DNA of 64,000 nucleotides from Amycolatopsis acidiphila (GCF_021391495.1 NZ_CP090063.1:6014001-6078000), one strand, 5' to 3'. Positions 47,791 through 56,924 are shown, numbered from the stretch's first letter. The notes: generated by a model from the letters alone, not told the origin. Numbers and translations: made by a program.

Positions 47791-48657
47791 CTACTCGCCC
47801 TTCATCGCCGCGAGCAGTGTGCCCGGGCCCAGGTACCCCGCGCCCTCCGCGGCCACCCTGCCGCGCAGCTCACGGTCCGCCGTCACCACCGTCACGTGGT
47901 CCTCCGGACGGTCCGCCCGCAGACCACGCACCGTGTCCACGATCGCCGAGTCACCGTCCCTCGCCGCGGACACCACCTCGACGTCCGCCACCGGCTCGAC
48001 GCCCCTCGCCTGGCCTTCGACCACCAGCACGATCCGGGGCCACCACGACCACTCCGGCCCGCCGGAAACCTCGAAGTCCGCGCCTCGCACGCCCTGGTGC
48101 ACGAGACCCGCCAGCTGGTCCCGCAACCGGCCCGCGGCTCCGGCCCGGTCACGCCACCAGCCGTCCGGGCGCGAGCCGACGACGTTCGCGCCGTCGACGA
48201 CCAGGACCAGCTCGCGCCCCAGCTCCGGATGCAGCACCGGCCAGGCCGACTCGAAGTCCCGGTGCAGCTCGTAGCCTGCCACCTCGCCCGGCGGCACCCA
48301 GCGCAGCTCGTCGCTCTCGGCGTTCATCACCTGCGCCTGCACCGGCCGCAGCGTCTGGGCGAGCACGGTCGTATACGTCCAGCCACCGTGGTCGACCGTC
48401 CACGACGACAACGGCCGCACGGAGTCACCGGGGATGCCGGCCTCCTCCTCGGCCTCCCGCGTCGCGGCCTGCCAAGCGTTCTCGTCGCTGTTCAGCGCTC
48501 CGCCCGGCAACGCCCACGTGCTGCCGTGGTGCGTCCACCAGGCCCGGCGCTGCAGCAGCACACCCCGCCCGGGATCGCTCAGCAACAGCCCGGCAGCACC
48601 GAAACGGCCCCAGTGCCGGTGCCCGCCAAGGCACTCGACGAACCCGTCACCGTCCAT
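47791..48657 (-). CDS. NUDIX hydrolase fused to NYN/PIN-like domain
   Basis: 288 residues. Residues 1-150 carry a canonical NUDIX box GGALNSDENAWQAATREAEEEAGI (G-x5-E-x7-REUxEExGU). Residues about 150-288 start LVLVVDGANVVGSRPDGWWRDR and include GDSAIVDTVRGLRADRPEDHVTVVTADRELRGRV, matching a NYN-type RNA-nuclease-like domain with its acidic residues. The fusion could hydrolyse a nucleotide and act on RNA, but the combined role is unknown. It is the start of a minus-strand group with glucokinase. Confidence 0.85.
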   Translation of the reverse strand: MDGDGFVECLGGHRHWGRFGAAGLLLSDPGRGVLLQRRAWWTHHGSTWALPGGALNSDENAWQAATREAEEEAGIPGDSVRPLSSWTVDHGGWTYTTVLAQTLRPVQAQVMNAESDELRWVPPGEVAGYELHRDFESAWPVLHPELGRELVLVVDGANVVGSRPDGWWRDRAGAAGRLRDQLAGLVHQGVRGADFEVSGGPEWSWWPRIVLVVEGQARGVEPVADVEVVSAARDGDSAIVDTVRGLRADRPEDHVTVVTADRELRGRVAAEGAGYLGPGTLLAAMKGE

Positions 48658-48678
48658 GGGTCCAGCTTGTCACACCGC

Positions 48679-49626
48679 TCAGCACGAAGCTTCGAGCGCG
48701 AGCGCGGCGGCACCCACCATCGCCGCGTCGTCCCCGAGGTGCGCGGTGCGGATGCGTGCCAGCGGCCGGTGCCTAGCACCGGTGATGGCGGCGGTGTAGT
48801 GCTCACGGGCCTCGTCCAGGAACAACGGCGCCGAGCCCGACACCCCGCCCGCGATCACCACGATCTCGGGGTCGAACACGTCCGCGACCAGCGCGAGCCC
48901 CTCCCCGAGCCACTTCGCCAGCTCCGCCAGCGCACGCTGCGCGATCGGGTCGCCGTCCCGCGCCGCGCCCGCCACCCGGCGGCCGGTGATCGAGCCGGGA
49001 TCGTCGGACATCTCCCGCGCCAGCACGGTCGACTGCCCCGGATACCGCGCCAGCAGCTCGACGGCCGTCGCGGCCAGCGCCGTGCCGCTGCAGTACCGCT
49101 CCCAGCAGCCGTACTTCCCGCACGGGCAGGCCCGCCCGCCCGGCACGACCGTCAGGTGCCCAAGCTCCGGCGCCACACCGTAGGCACCGCGGTAGATCTC
49201 CCCGTCCAGCAGCAGCCCGGCACCGATCCCGGTGCCGATCGCGACCAGCGCGGCCACCCGCGCGCCGCGCGCCGCGCCGAACCGGTGCTCGCCCAGCGCC
49301 GCCGCGTTCGCGTCGTGCTCCAGGGTCACCGGCAGGTCGACCCGCTTCGCGATCCGGTCCGCGACCGGCGCCGCCCGCCACGCCAGATGCGGCGCGAACA
49401 TCACCGTGCGCCGGTCGTTCGCGACGAACCCGGCGACCGCGAGCCCCACCGCGCTCACGTCGTCGTGCCGGTTGCGCAGCTCGTCGATCACCCCGGAGAT
49501 GGCGTCCTCGAGGGCGTTCTCGTCAATCGGGGTGCCGACCCTGTCGGTGTCCAAAATGGACCCCTGCTCGTCCACCACCGCCGCGCGGACACTCGTGCCC
49601 CCGACGTCCAGCCCGATCGCGCGCAC
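48679..49626 (-). CDS. glkA: ROK family glucokinase
   Basis: 315 residues from GTG. GLDVGGTSVRAAVVD (ATP phosphate site), EHDANAAALGE, GHLTVVPGGRACPCGKYGCWERYCSG with the ROK Cys/His zinc motif, and a C-terminal GGVSGS. It phosphorylates glucose with ATP. Followed by the CxxC protein on the next base. ROK glucokinases of this type mediate carbon repression in Streptomyces. Confidence 0.9.
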   Translation of the reverse strand: MRAIGLDVGGTSVRAAVVDEQGSILDTDRVGTPIDENALEDAISGVIDELRNRHDDVSAVGLAVAGFVANDRRTVMFAPHLAWRAAPVADRIAKRVDLPVTLEHDANAAALGEHRFGAARGARVAALVAIGTGIGAGLLLDGEIYRGAYGVAPELGHLTVVPGGRACPCGKYGCWERYCSGTALAATAVELLARYPGQSTVLAREMSDDPGSITGRRVAGAARDGDPIAQRALAELAKWLGEGLALVADVFDPEIVVIAGGVSGSAPLFLDEAREHYTAAITGARHRPLARIRTAHLGDDAAMVGAAALALEASC

Positions 49627-50001
49627 TCAGGACTCCTCGCCGCGCCACTGCACGGGAATGTGCTGCACCCTGGTGGAAGCGGGCTCGGGCTTCGGGTCCG
49701 GGGAGAACCCGGGCATGTGGAAGCCGTGCTCGGGATCCCAGCGGTCGGCCAGCACCGCCCGCAGCAGCGCGACGAGCTGGCCCAGCTGCTCGACCAGCCG
49801 CGCCGCGAACTCCGGGCGCTCCCCGCGGGCCACGGCGACGACCGCGCAGAGCGGGCACCAGCCGCAGTCGGCTGCCTCCCGCTCCGGCACGCCGTGCCCA
49901 TTGGCCACTACCCCTTCGAGCCACGGCGCGGCCCGCTCGACGACCATCTCGACCAGCAGCCGGATCTCCTCGGCCAGGCTGGTGGCGTCGGCGTCCGTCA
50001 T
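49627..50001 (-). CDS. Conserved actinobacterial protein with CxxC motif (DUF5304-like)
   Basis: 124 residues, no clear enzymatic fold. Contains CGWCPLCAVVAVARGERPEF, a CxxC pair that may bind metal, in a helical protein, then a tail ending in RVQHIPVQWRGEES. It directly abuts the glucokinase gene and overlaps the ATPase gene by one base (TGATG), so all are co-translated. Resembles a family found next to the same neighbours in Streptomyces; assignment to DUF5304 is from memory. Confidence 0.65.
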   Translation of the reverse strand: MTDADATSLAEEIRLLVEMVVERAAPWLEGVVANGHGVPEREAADCGWCPLCAVVAVARGERPEFAARLVEQLGQLVALLRAVLADRWDPEHGFHMPGFSPDPKPEPASTRVQHIPVQWRGEES

Positions 50002-51143
50002 CAGTGCCTCCCGGCGTGGGTCAGCGACACGACCAGTCCGCGCGCGTCCGACGCGGCACCGGTGATGTGGCAGGGCCGCAGCACCTCCGGCAACGCGACG
50101 AGCCTGCGGAAGCCGTCGATGGTGATCGCCAGGTCGTCGTCCACCCTGGCGAGGTCCACCACGGCAGCCGGCCCGAGCGGCAGGGCGACCCGCAGCTCAA
50201 AGCCTTCGTCCACTTCGGACACCTGCAACAGCGGCGTGCGAGTGCTTTCGTCGGGCGACAACGGATCCGCGTCGCCGTAGAGCTCGCGCGAGATCTCCAG
50301 CAGAGCCGGCAGCCCGACCGGCTCGGTGGCCCGGTGCTCCACCTGGGCGAAGCCGGAGAGGCCGGAGCCCGCCAGCTCCGCGAGCACTTCGTCCTGCTGG
50401 CGCCGCCGCGTCCGCAACCACGACGCGGCCGCACCCCGCCAGACCCCGGGCGCGGGCATCAACCGGTTCACGATCACCCCGTCGACCCGGATTCCGCGCA
50501 GAGCAAGGGAACTGAGCGTCCGGCGGGCCTCGGCGACGACGACCCGTTCCGGGGTCAGCACCAGCCGCACCCCGGTCGCGGCGGGATCGGTGAGCAACGC
50601 GCGCAACGACTCCAGGTGCGCGGCGAGGCGCCGCACGGCCTCGACGGTGCCCCGTGGGCCCGCGAGCTTCACCTGCCACATCCTGTTGAGGTACCCCGAA
50701 ACAGCCTCGGGAAGCGCGAGCAGCCGCAGCGTTTCCGCGGTCGGCCCGCAGTCGACGACGACGGTGTCCCAGCGGCCGGACTCGGCGAGCCGCTGCACCT
50801 CGGTGAGCGCGAGCAGCTCGTCCACGCCCGGTAGCACGGTCAGTTCCTCCGCGTCCAGGGCGTCGATTCCCGCCCCGGCGAGCGCGGACCTCAGCTTGCC
50901 GCGCAGCTCCTGCCACACGCCGTCGACCAGGCCACGCGAGTCGACCTGCGCGGCATGCAGGCAATGGTCCACTTCGGCCGGCTCACCGGTCAGCCGCTGG
51001 GCGAACGCGTCCCCGAGCGAGTGCGCGGGGTCGGTCGAGACCACCAGCGTCTTGTGGCTGCGTGCCGCCAGCCCGGCCGCGGTCGCCGCGGCGAGGGTCG
51101 TCTTCCCGACGCCCCCCTTGCCGGTGAACAGCAGCAGCCGCAT
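50001..51143 (-). CDS. ArsA/GET3 family ATPase
   Basis: 380 residues. Deviant Walker A LLLFTGKGGVGKTTLAAATA at 3-22, DPAHSLGDAF as switch I, VVVDCGPTAETLRLLALP as switch II. The C-terminal beta-rich domain (LPALLEISRELYGDADPLS...) follows the ArsA-like HSP20 fold. No arsenite cysteines are visible, so a role as protein-targeting or unknown ATPase is more likely. ATG 51143 begins at the P-loop strand; an upstream in-frame start is less likely. Confidence 0.87.
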   Translation of the reverse strand: MRLLLFTGKGGVGKTTLAAATAAGLAARSHKTLVVSTDPAHSLGDAFAQRLTGEPAEVDHCLHAAQVDSRGLVDGVWQELRGKLRSALAGAGIDALDAEELTVLPGVDELLALTEVQRLAESGRWDTVVVDCGPTAETLRLLALPEAVSGYLNRMWQVKLAGPRGTVEAVRRLAAHLESLRALLTDPAATGVRLVLTPERVVVAEARRTLSSLALRGIRVDGVIVNRLMPAPGVWRGAAASWLRTRRRQQDEVLAELAGSGLSGFAQVEHRATEPVGLPALLEISRELYGDADPLSPDESTRTPLLQVSEVDEGFELRVALPLGPAAVVDLARVDDDLAITIDGFRRLVALPEVLRPCHITGAASDARGLVVSLTHAGRH

Positions 51144-51144
51144 G

Positions 51145-51612
51145 TCAGCCAGGGCCTCCGGCAGTGTTCTCCGCACTGCCCTCGACGCGTCGTTTCAGCT
51201 CCTTGAGCGCGGTGTCCATCACCATCTTCTCGGCCTTGCGGCGCAGCAGGCCGATCATCGGCAGCACCAGCTCGACCGACAGCGTGTACGTCACCTTCGT
51301 GCCGCCGGACGCGGTGGGCTCCAGCTGGTAGCGGCCGTCCTGGGCCTTCTGCATCTGGCCCTTCAGCAGGTGCCAGCTCACCGAGCGACCGTCGGGCGCC
51401 CAGTCGTACTCGAGGGTGTAGACGTCCTTGATCGGGCCGGCGTCGAGGGTCAGCCGGACCTGCTTGGGTTTGCCGTCGTCGTCGGTGGCGAGCACCTCGG
51501 TCTCCCGGACCTGCTTCGCCCACTCCGGATACGACCCGAAGTCCGCGATCACCGCCATGACCCGCTCGGGCGGCGCGTCGACCTCGATGGACTGCGTGGA
51601 CTGGTCGGCCAT
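51145..51612 (-). CDS. SRPBCC family protein (cyclase/dehydrase-like)
   Basis: 155 residues, one Bet v 1-like domain: IEVDAPPERVMAVIADFGSYPEWAKQVRETEVL and a C-terminal helix MVMDTALKELKRRVEG. Lipid- or polyketide-like ligand binding is typical. It precedes the ArsA-like ATPase by one base and is likely co-expressed with it. Confidence 0.85.
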   Translation of the reverse strand: MADQSTQSIEVDAPPERVMAVIADFGSYPEWAKQVRETEVLATDDDGKPKQVRLTLDAGPIKDVYTLEYDWAPDGRSVSWHLLKGQMQKAQDGRYQLEPTASGGTKVTYTLSVELVLPMIGLLRRKAEKMVMDTALKELKRRVEGSAENTAGGPG

Positions 51613-51632
51613 GCGGAGAGGTTACCGGGAGG

Positions 51633-52424
51633 TCAGAACCGCAGCACGTACGGACGTTCGGTGACCTTGAAGTGCCCGACGTTGCGGCACTCGGTCCGGC
51701 CGGTCCGCAGCCGCGCCGACAGCGGCTGGTGCACGTGGCCGAACAGCGACCACCGCGGCTGCTGCGCGGCGATCAGCTCGGTCAGCGCGGCCGAGCCCAT
51801 CTCGTGTCTGCGGGCGACCACGTCATAGGTGAGCTCGGGGAACGCGGGCGGCACGTGGGTGCACAGGACCTCGACGTCGGTCAGCTTGCCGACGGCCGCG
51901 TCGAACTCCTCGCGGGTGCGCAGGTAGGGCCGCCACACCGGGTTGGTCCGGCGCACGGTCGCGCCTTCGGGGAGGACGACGCCGCCGACGAAACCGAACC
52001 GCAACCCGCCGATCTCGGTGACCTCGCCGTCCACGACCGTCACACCGTTGCCGGCGAACTCCGACCACAGGTGCGGCGAGTCGACGTTGCCCGGGGTCGC
52101 GTAGGTCGGCGCGCTCATCGCGGCGAACAGCTCGGCGTACTGCGTGCGGATGGCCTCCTCGACCGCCGCGCCGGGGTCGTCGAGGGTGGCCCAGAGGGAC
52201 CGGGAGAAGGCGACGGTCTCGTCCCGGGTGCCCTCACGGCGCAGCCGGGCGAAGGTCGAGACGTTGTCCGGGCCGAACAGCGTGCCGAGGATGCCCCTGT
52301 CGTGCTGGTGGTAGTCGACGAAGTCGAGAAGGTCACCCAGCACGACCAGCGCGTCGGCACCCTCACCCGCACGGGCGAGCGCCTCGGCGTTGCCATGCAC
52401 GTCGGAGACGACATGAACCCGCAT
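51633..52424 (-). CDS. Metallophosphoesterase
   Basis: 263 residues. Calcineurin-like metal motif: SDVHGN (7-12), GDLLDFVDY, GNVDS, and C-terminal HVPPAFPE and GHVHQPL histidines. It hydrolyses a phosphoester, protein or nucleotide; substrate unknown. It lies 20 bases upstream of the SRPBCC gene on the same strand. Confidence 0.87.
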   Translation of the reverse strand: MRVHVVSDVHGNAEALARAGEGADALVVLGDLLDFVDYHQHDRGILGTLFGPDNVSTFARLRREGTRDETVAFSRSLWATLDDPGAAVEEAIRTQYAELFAAMSAPTYATPGNVDSPHLWSEFAGNGVTVVDGEVTEIGGLRFGFVGGVVLPEGATVRRTNPVWRPYLRTREEFDAAVGKLTDVEVLCTHVPPAFPELTYDVVARRHEMGSAALTELIAAQQPRWSLFGHVHQPLSARLRTGRTECRNVGHFKVTERPYVLRF

Positions 52425-52457
52425 GATCCGAGGTTACTGCGGCGCACAGCGTGTCGA

Positions 52458-52883
52458 TCAGGGGCGGTGGCCGGGCGACGGGTGCGCCTGTGGCGGGAGA
52501 CCCGGCTCGCGTCCGTCCTCCAGGATCTCCTTCAGCTCCAGCGCGATCGCCTTCGCCGCGCGGGCCCGGCGGTCGAATTCGCGACGCAGATCACGCGGAC
52601 GCAGCGTCCCCGTCGTGGGGGTCGCGCGGAGGAAGTAGTGCAGCACGGTGCCGTCGAGCATCGGCTCGAGCCACACCTCCATGGTGCCCACGAGCGCGCC
52701 CTTGACCGTCCACCGCAACCCCTCGTCGCCGCGGTCGGTGTAGACCTCCAGCTGCAGGTCAGGCCAGTATCGGCGCCAGGCGGCGGGGTCGGCGAAGGCG
52801 GCCTTGACGGTGCTCGGCGGCACTGCGAGAAAGGTCTCGTCGACCACGTCGAGGGCGGGCGGGGCGCCGTTCAGCGTGCTCAC
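52458..52883 (-). CDS. Polyketide cyclase/SRPBCC-like protein
   Basis: 141 residues from GTG 52883. DVVDETFLAVPPSTVKAAFADPAAWRRYWPDLQLEVY and TVKGALVGTMEVWLEPMLDGTVLHYFLRA fit an SRPBCC fold. It shares a 95-base divergent region with the FadD gene. Third such protein in this window; ligand unknown. Confidence 0.8.
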   Translation of the reverse strand: MSTLNGAPPALDVVDETFLAVPPSTVKAAFADPAAWRRYWPDLQLEVYTDRGDEGLRWTVKGALVGTMEVWLEPMLDGTVLHYFLRATPTTGTLRPRDLRREFDRRARAAKAIALELKEILEDGREPGLPPQAHPSPGHRP

Positions 52884-52978
52884 GGGGTCCAGAATGTCAT
52901 GGTCGGCCGGCCTTGGTCGTAAGGTGGTACCGACGCTAAGTTGACTGGCGAGTAACACCCATGAGGCGGAGGTCCCCC

Positions 52979-54781
52979 GTGCGCGAGTACAGCGCCCCGG
53001 CAGCGAAGCCGGTAGCCGATGACGAGAACCTGGGCGACATCCTGTGGGCGAACGCCGAACGCTTCCCCGAGGCGGTCAGCTTCCGGCGCCAGGTCGACGG
53101 GTCGTGGCTGGACGTCACCGCCCGTGAGTTCGCCACGCAGGTGCTCGCCGTGGCCAAGGGCCTGATCGAGGCCGGCATCGAGCGTGGCGATCGGGTCGGG
53201 CTGATGTCCAAGACCCGGTACGAATGGACCCTGATCGACTTCGCGATCTGGGCGGCCGGCGGCGTCACCGTCCCCATCTACGACACCTCCTCCCCCGAGC
53301 AGGTGCACTGGATCCTGTCCGACTCGAGCGCCAAGGGCGTCTTCGTCGAGACCGACCAGCACCTCGCGGCGGTCGACGCGGTCCGCGACCGGCTCGGCGA
53401 CCTGCAGTTCGTCTGGCAGATCGAGGGCACGCACGCGGGTGGCGCCGTCGCCGAGCTGACCACGTTGGGCGCGAAGGTCGCCGACGACGTGGTGCACGAG
53501 CGCCGCCGCGCGGTGAGCGCGAACGAGCTGGCCACGATCGTGTACACCTCCGGCACCACGGGCCGGCCCAAGGGCGTCGAGCTGAGCCACCGCAACCTGC
53601 TCGCCGAGATCCGCGCCGACATCGACGCGTTCCCGCAGCTGATGGAGCAGGGCAACTCCCTGCTGTGCTTCCTGCCGCTGGCGCACGTGCTGGCCCGCGC
53701 GATCGCCGTGACCGCGATCGCCGCCCGGGTCACCCTCGGCCACACGCCGGACGTGAAGAACCTGGTCGCCGACCTCGGCACGTTCCGCCCGACGTTCGTG
53801 GTGGCCGTGCCGCGCGTGTTCGAGAAGGTCTACAACTCGGCGAAGCAGAAGGCGCACGGCGACGGCAAGGGCAAGATCTTCGACCTCGCCGAGTCGGTCG
53901 CCGTGGAGTACAGCGAGGCACATGACCGCGGCCGCGCGAGCCTCGGCCTCAAGGCGAAGCACTTCGCGTTCGACAAGCTCGTCTACTCGAAGCTGCGTGC
54001 CGCGCTGGGCGGCCGCTGCATCGCGGCGGTCTCCGGTGGCGCGCCGCTGGGTGCGCGGCTGGCGCACTTCTTCCGCGGCATCGGGGTGCCGGTGTTCGAG
54101 GGCTACGGCCTCACCGAGACCTCCGCGGCGGCCAACGTGAACACGCAGTCGGCGTTCCGGGTGGGCACCGTGGGGCGGCCGGTCGCGGGCACCTCGGTCC
54201 GCATCGCCGACGACGGCGAGGTCCTGCTCAAGGGCGACGTGGTGTTCGACGCGTACTTCAACAACGAGGCCGCGACGAAGGAGTCGCTGGAGGAGGGCTG
54301 GTTCCACACCGGCGACCTCGGCGAACTCGACGAGGACGGGTTCCTCAAGATCACCGGGCGCAAGAAGGAGATCATCGTGACCGCGGGCGGCAAGAACGTC
54401 GCGCCGTCCGGGCTCGAGGACACGCTGCGCGCGAACCCGCTGATCAGCCAGGCGATGGTCGTCGGCGACCGGCGGCCGTTCATCGGCGTGCTGGTCACGA
54501 TCGACGAGGAGTTCTTCCCGGCGTGGAAGTCCCAGCACGGCAAGCCCGCCTCGGCGACGGTGTCCGACCTCGCCGGCGACGCGGACCTGCGGGCCGAGAT
54601 CCAGGCCGCGGTCGACGAGGCGAACAAGCAGGTCTCCCACGCGGAGGCGATCAAGAAGTTCGTCATCCTGGAGCAGGACTTCAGCGAGGCGACGGGCGAG
54701 ATCACGCCGAGCCTCAAGCTCAAGCGCAACGTGGTGAGCAAGAACTACGCCACCACGATCGACGCCCTCTACCAGCGCTGA
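52979..54781 (+). CDS. fadD: Long-chain fatty acid-CoA ligase (FadD type)
   Basis: 600 residues from GTG 52979, which has GGAGG six bases upstream; an ATG at 52961 is weaker. AMP-binding enzyme motifs: IVYTSGTTGRPKGVELSHRN, FEGYGLTETSAAANV, GWFHTGDLGELDEDGFLKITGRKKEII. It activates fatty acids with ATP to acyl-CoA. It lies just before the Mce region (on the opposite strand) and could supply activated imported lipids; this is inference. Confidence 0.92.
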   Translation: MREYSAPAAKPVADDENLGDILWANAERFPEAVSFRRQVDGSWLDVTAREFATQVLAVAKGLIEAGIERGDRVGLMSKTRYEWTLIDFAIWAAGGVTVPIYDTSSPEQVHWILSDSSAKGVFVETDQHLAAVDAVRDRLGDLQFVWQIEGTHAGGAVAELTTLGAKVADDVVHERRRAVSANELATIVYTSGTTGRPKGVELSHRNLLAEIRADIDAFPQLMEQGNSLLCFLPLAHVLARAIAVTAIAARVTLGHTPDVKNLVADLGTFRPTFVVAVPRVFEKVYNSAKQKAHGDGKGKIFDLAESVAVEYSEAHDRGRASLGLKAKHFAFDKLVYSKLRAALGGRCIAAVSGGAPLGARLAHFFRGIGVPVFEGYGLTETSAAANVNTQSAFRVGTVGRPVAGTSVRIADDGEVLLKGDVVFDAYFNNEAATKESLEEGWFHTGDLGELDEDGFLKITGRKKEIIVTAGGKNVAPSGLEDTLRANPLISQAMVVGDRRPFIGVLVTIDEEFFPAWKSQHGKPASATVSDLAGDADLRAEIQAAVDEANKQVSHAEAIKKFVILEQDFSEATGEITPSLKLKRNVVSKNYATTIDALYQR

Positions 54782-54785
54782 CGCC

Positions 54786-54818
54786 GGGTCGCCCAGCCCT
54801 TCGCGGGGCCGGGCGACC
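54786..54818. terminator. Bidirectional terminator between fadD and the Mce region
   Basis: GGTCGCCC (54787-54794) pairs with GGGCGACC (54811-54818), with an inner AGCCC...GGGGC stem around TTCGC. It lies five bases beyond the fadD stop and five bases before the convergent gene end. Confidence 0.7.
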
Positions 54819-54823
54819 ATCGC

Positions 54824-55492
54824 TCACAACGCCGTCATGCTCGCGATTTTCCAGGCGCCGTCGACCTTGCGGGCGGTGACCGACAGGGCCGAGGACGCCG
54901 ACGACTGCTGGTTCGACGTCGTGGTCAGGGTCTGCTGGTCGACGAACACCAGCAGGTGCGCGGTGTCGCCACGCAGGTCCGCCACGCCGATGGAACTGAT
55001 CGACGTGGTGCGCACCAGCTTCTGCTCCGTCGCCTGCTGCTCGGCCGCCGCGTAGCCGGTCCGGTACTGGGCCACCGCCTCGTCGACGAGCACGCTCGCG
55101 GCCGCGCGTTCGGTGCGCGCCAGGTTGCCGTAGTCGTAGGAGAAGATCGCCTTCACGCCGGCGCCCACCTGGTCCGCGACCTCGGCCGTCGCGGCCTGAT
55201 CGGCCACCGCCCGGTTCCCGCCGTGCACCGCGTCCGCGCGCAGGGCCGAGACCACCGCGAACCCCGCCGCCAGCACCACGACCGCCGTCAGCACGGCCAG
55301 CAGCGTGGCCTGCCGCCCGATGAGCGCACGCAGCCCGCCCGCCGCGCGAACCAGACCGGACTGGGCGGGAGGCTCGTCGCGAGGCCGGGGTGACGGCCGC
55401 GGTGCAGGACGGGGCGACGGGCTGGGCCGGGGCACCGGGCTGGGCCGGACCGCCGAGCCGCGTCCCGCCACCGTGCGCCGCCGCCCGGTCAT
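54824..55492 (-). CDS. Mce-associated membrane protein (distal)
   Basis: 222 residues. A Pro/Arg-rich N-terminal cytoplasmic tail (residues 1-55), one TM helix (around 62-82, LLAVLTAVVVLAAGFAVVSALRAD), then an extracytoplasmic domain of the Mce-associated type (FSYDYGNLARTERAAASVLVDEAV..., ending WKIASMTAL). It would support the MceA-F complex. It is cut off from the mce operon by an IS110 insertion of about 1.4 kb upstream, so its expression may be reduced or taken over by an IS promoter. Confidence 0.82.
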   Translation of the reverse strand: MTGRRRTVAGRGSAVRPSPVPRPSPSPRPAPRPSPRPRDEPPAQSGLVRAAGGLRALIGRQATLLAVLTAVVVLAAGFAVVSALRADAVHGGNRAVADQAATAEVADQVGAGVKAIFSYDYGNLARTERAAASVLVDEAVAQYRTGYAAAEQQATEQKLVRTTSISSIGVADLRGDTAHLLVFVDQQTLTTTSNQQSSASSALSVTARKVDGAWKIASMTAL

Positions 55493-55539
55493 GACGCCCT
55501 ACCTTCTGTGGTGGGTGAGGTAGTCCGTTCGTAGGGTCG

Positions 55540-55716
55540 GTTCACCCAGGGGTGTCGGGTATGGCTTTCATGACGCTGCCCTCGATGGTTCAGGTGGCTT
55601 GGCCGCCTGGCACCCCACGACGACCCGGCCGCTGATTGGGATGTGCGAGTAGATCGCTGTGTAGGGCCATGCCGGCGAGGTCGTCTCCGGGAGGAAAATC
55701 CATCGAGTGTGCGGAG
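55540..55716 (+). ncRNA. Putative bridge RNA region of the IS110 element
   Basis: IS110-group elements encode a structured bridge RNA in the non-coding left end, pairing with target and donor DNA. Here the region contains hairpin CAGGTGG/CCGCCTG (55591-55609) and lies in the right place and size. Presence of the RNA is inferred, not shown. Confidence 0.35.
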
Positions 55717-55722
55717 GTGACC

Positions 55723-56916
55723 GTGCCCCAGGTCTGGGCCGGTGTGGATGCCGGGAAAACTCATCACCACTGCGTGGTGATCGACACTGAAGGACAGCGG
55801 TTGATGTCGCGTCGGGTCCTCAACGACGAGACCGAGTTGCTGCGCCTGATCGCCGATGTCATCGCGCTTGGCACCGACAACGCGGTGACCTGGGCGGTGG
55901 ACCTGGCCGACGGCGGGGCCGCTTTGCTGATCGGGCTGCTGGCAGCCCATGACCAGTGGCTGCTCTACATCCCCGGCCGCGCGGTCAACCGCGCAGCCAG
56001 TGGCTACCGGGGTGAGGGCAAGACCGACGCCCGCGACGCCGCGATCATCGCAGACCAGGCCCGGATGCGCCGCGACCTGCACCCGATCCGTCCTGGTGAC
56101 GAGATCACCACCGAACTGAAGCTGCTCACCGGCCGCCGCACCGACCTCGTCCACGACCGCACCCGCACTATCAGCCGCCTGCGGGAACTGCTCACCAGCA
56201 TCTTCCCCGGCCTGGAACGCGTCCTGGATGTCACCAACACCGGACCACTGGTCCTGCTCACCGGCTACCAGACCCCCGCCGCGCTGCGCCGGACCGGCCA
56301 GGCCCGGCTGGAGAGCTGGTTGGGCCACCGCAAGGTCCGAGGCGCCGCCGAACTGGCCGCCAAAGCAATCCAGGCCGCCCAAGGACAGCACACCACGTTG
56401 CCCGCCGAAGCGTTGACCGCTCAGCTCATCGCCACGCTGGCCGGGGAGGTGATGGCCCTCAACGAGCAGATCCGCGACACCGACAAGCTCATCGAGGGCC
56501 GGTTTCGCCGCCACCGCCACGCCGAGCTGATCACCAGCCTGCCCGGCATCGGCACCTTGCTCGGCGCGGAGTTCCTGGCCGCCACCGGCGGCGACCTGAG
56601 CGCCTTCACCAGCGCCGACCACCTGGCCGGCTTCGCCGGCCTGGCACCCGCACCCCGCGACTCCGGCCGCGTCCGCGGCAACCTGCACCGGCCCCAGCGC
56701 TATCACCGTGGCCTGCAACGGGTCTTCTACACCTCCGCGCTGATCAGCATCCAGTTCAGCCCCGAATCGCGTCGCTTCTACGACCGAAAACGCGCCGAAG
56801 GCAAACATCACACCCAAGCCGTCCTCGCGTTGGCCAGACGACGAGTCAACGTGCTGTGGGCACTCCTGCGCGACGGGCGCTACTACCAACCCGTACCGGT
56901 CACCGCCACCGCTTGA
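55723..56916 (+). CDS. IS110 family transposase (DEDD/serine recombinase)
   Basis: 397 residues from GTG 55723 with GGAGG five bases upstream. The N-terminal DEDD RuvC-like domain has VWAGVDAGKTHHH and GEGKTDARDAAIIADQARMRRDL; the acidic second position reads VDLADGG. The C-terminal Tnp20 domain has LPGIGTLLGAEFLAATGG and the catalytic serine region APRDSGRVRGN. It appears intact with no frameshift, so the element may be active. Confidence 0.92.
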   Translation: MPQVWAGVDAGKTHHHCVVIDTEGQRLMSRRVLNDETELLRLIADVIALGTDNAVTWAVDLADGGAALLIGLLAAHDQWLLYIPGRAVNRAASGYRGEGKTDARDAAIIADQARMRRDLHPIRPGDEITTELKLLTGRRTDLVHDRTRTISRLRELLTSIFPGLERVLDVTNTGPLVLLTGYQTPAALRRTGQARLESWLGHRKVRGAAELAAKAIQAAQGQHTTLPAEALTAQLIATLAGEVMALNEQIRDTDKLIEGRFRRHRHAELITSLPGIGTLLGAEFLAATGGDLSAFTSADHLAGFAGLAPAPRDSGRVRGNLHRPQRYHRGLQRVFYTSALISIQFSPESRRFYDRKRAEGKHHTQAVLALARRRVNVLWALLRDGRYYQPVPVTATA

Positions 56917-56924
56917 CATCAGCA

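Larger units (their letters stand above)
55510..56924 (+). mobile_element. IS110-family insertion sequence
   Basis: About 1.4 kb with a single + transposase gene, a long non-coding left end (about 200 bases) and a very short right end (eight bases between the transposase stop and the neighbouring gene's stop codon). No terminal inverted repeats or target duplication were seen, as expected for this family. Exact boundaries could not be read; the left one lies between 55493 and about 55560. It separates two minus-strand Mce-associated genes. Confidence 0.75.

Noticed and set aside
50001..51143. ArsA as an arsenite pump ATPase
   Set aside because: No arsenite-binding cysteines visible and no arsB/arsR nearby; kept as a general ArsA/GET3 ATPase.
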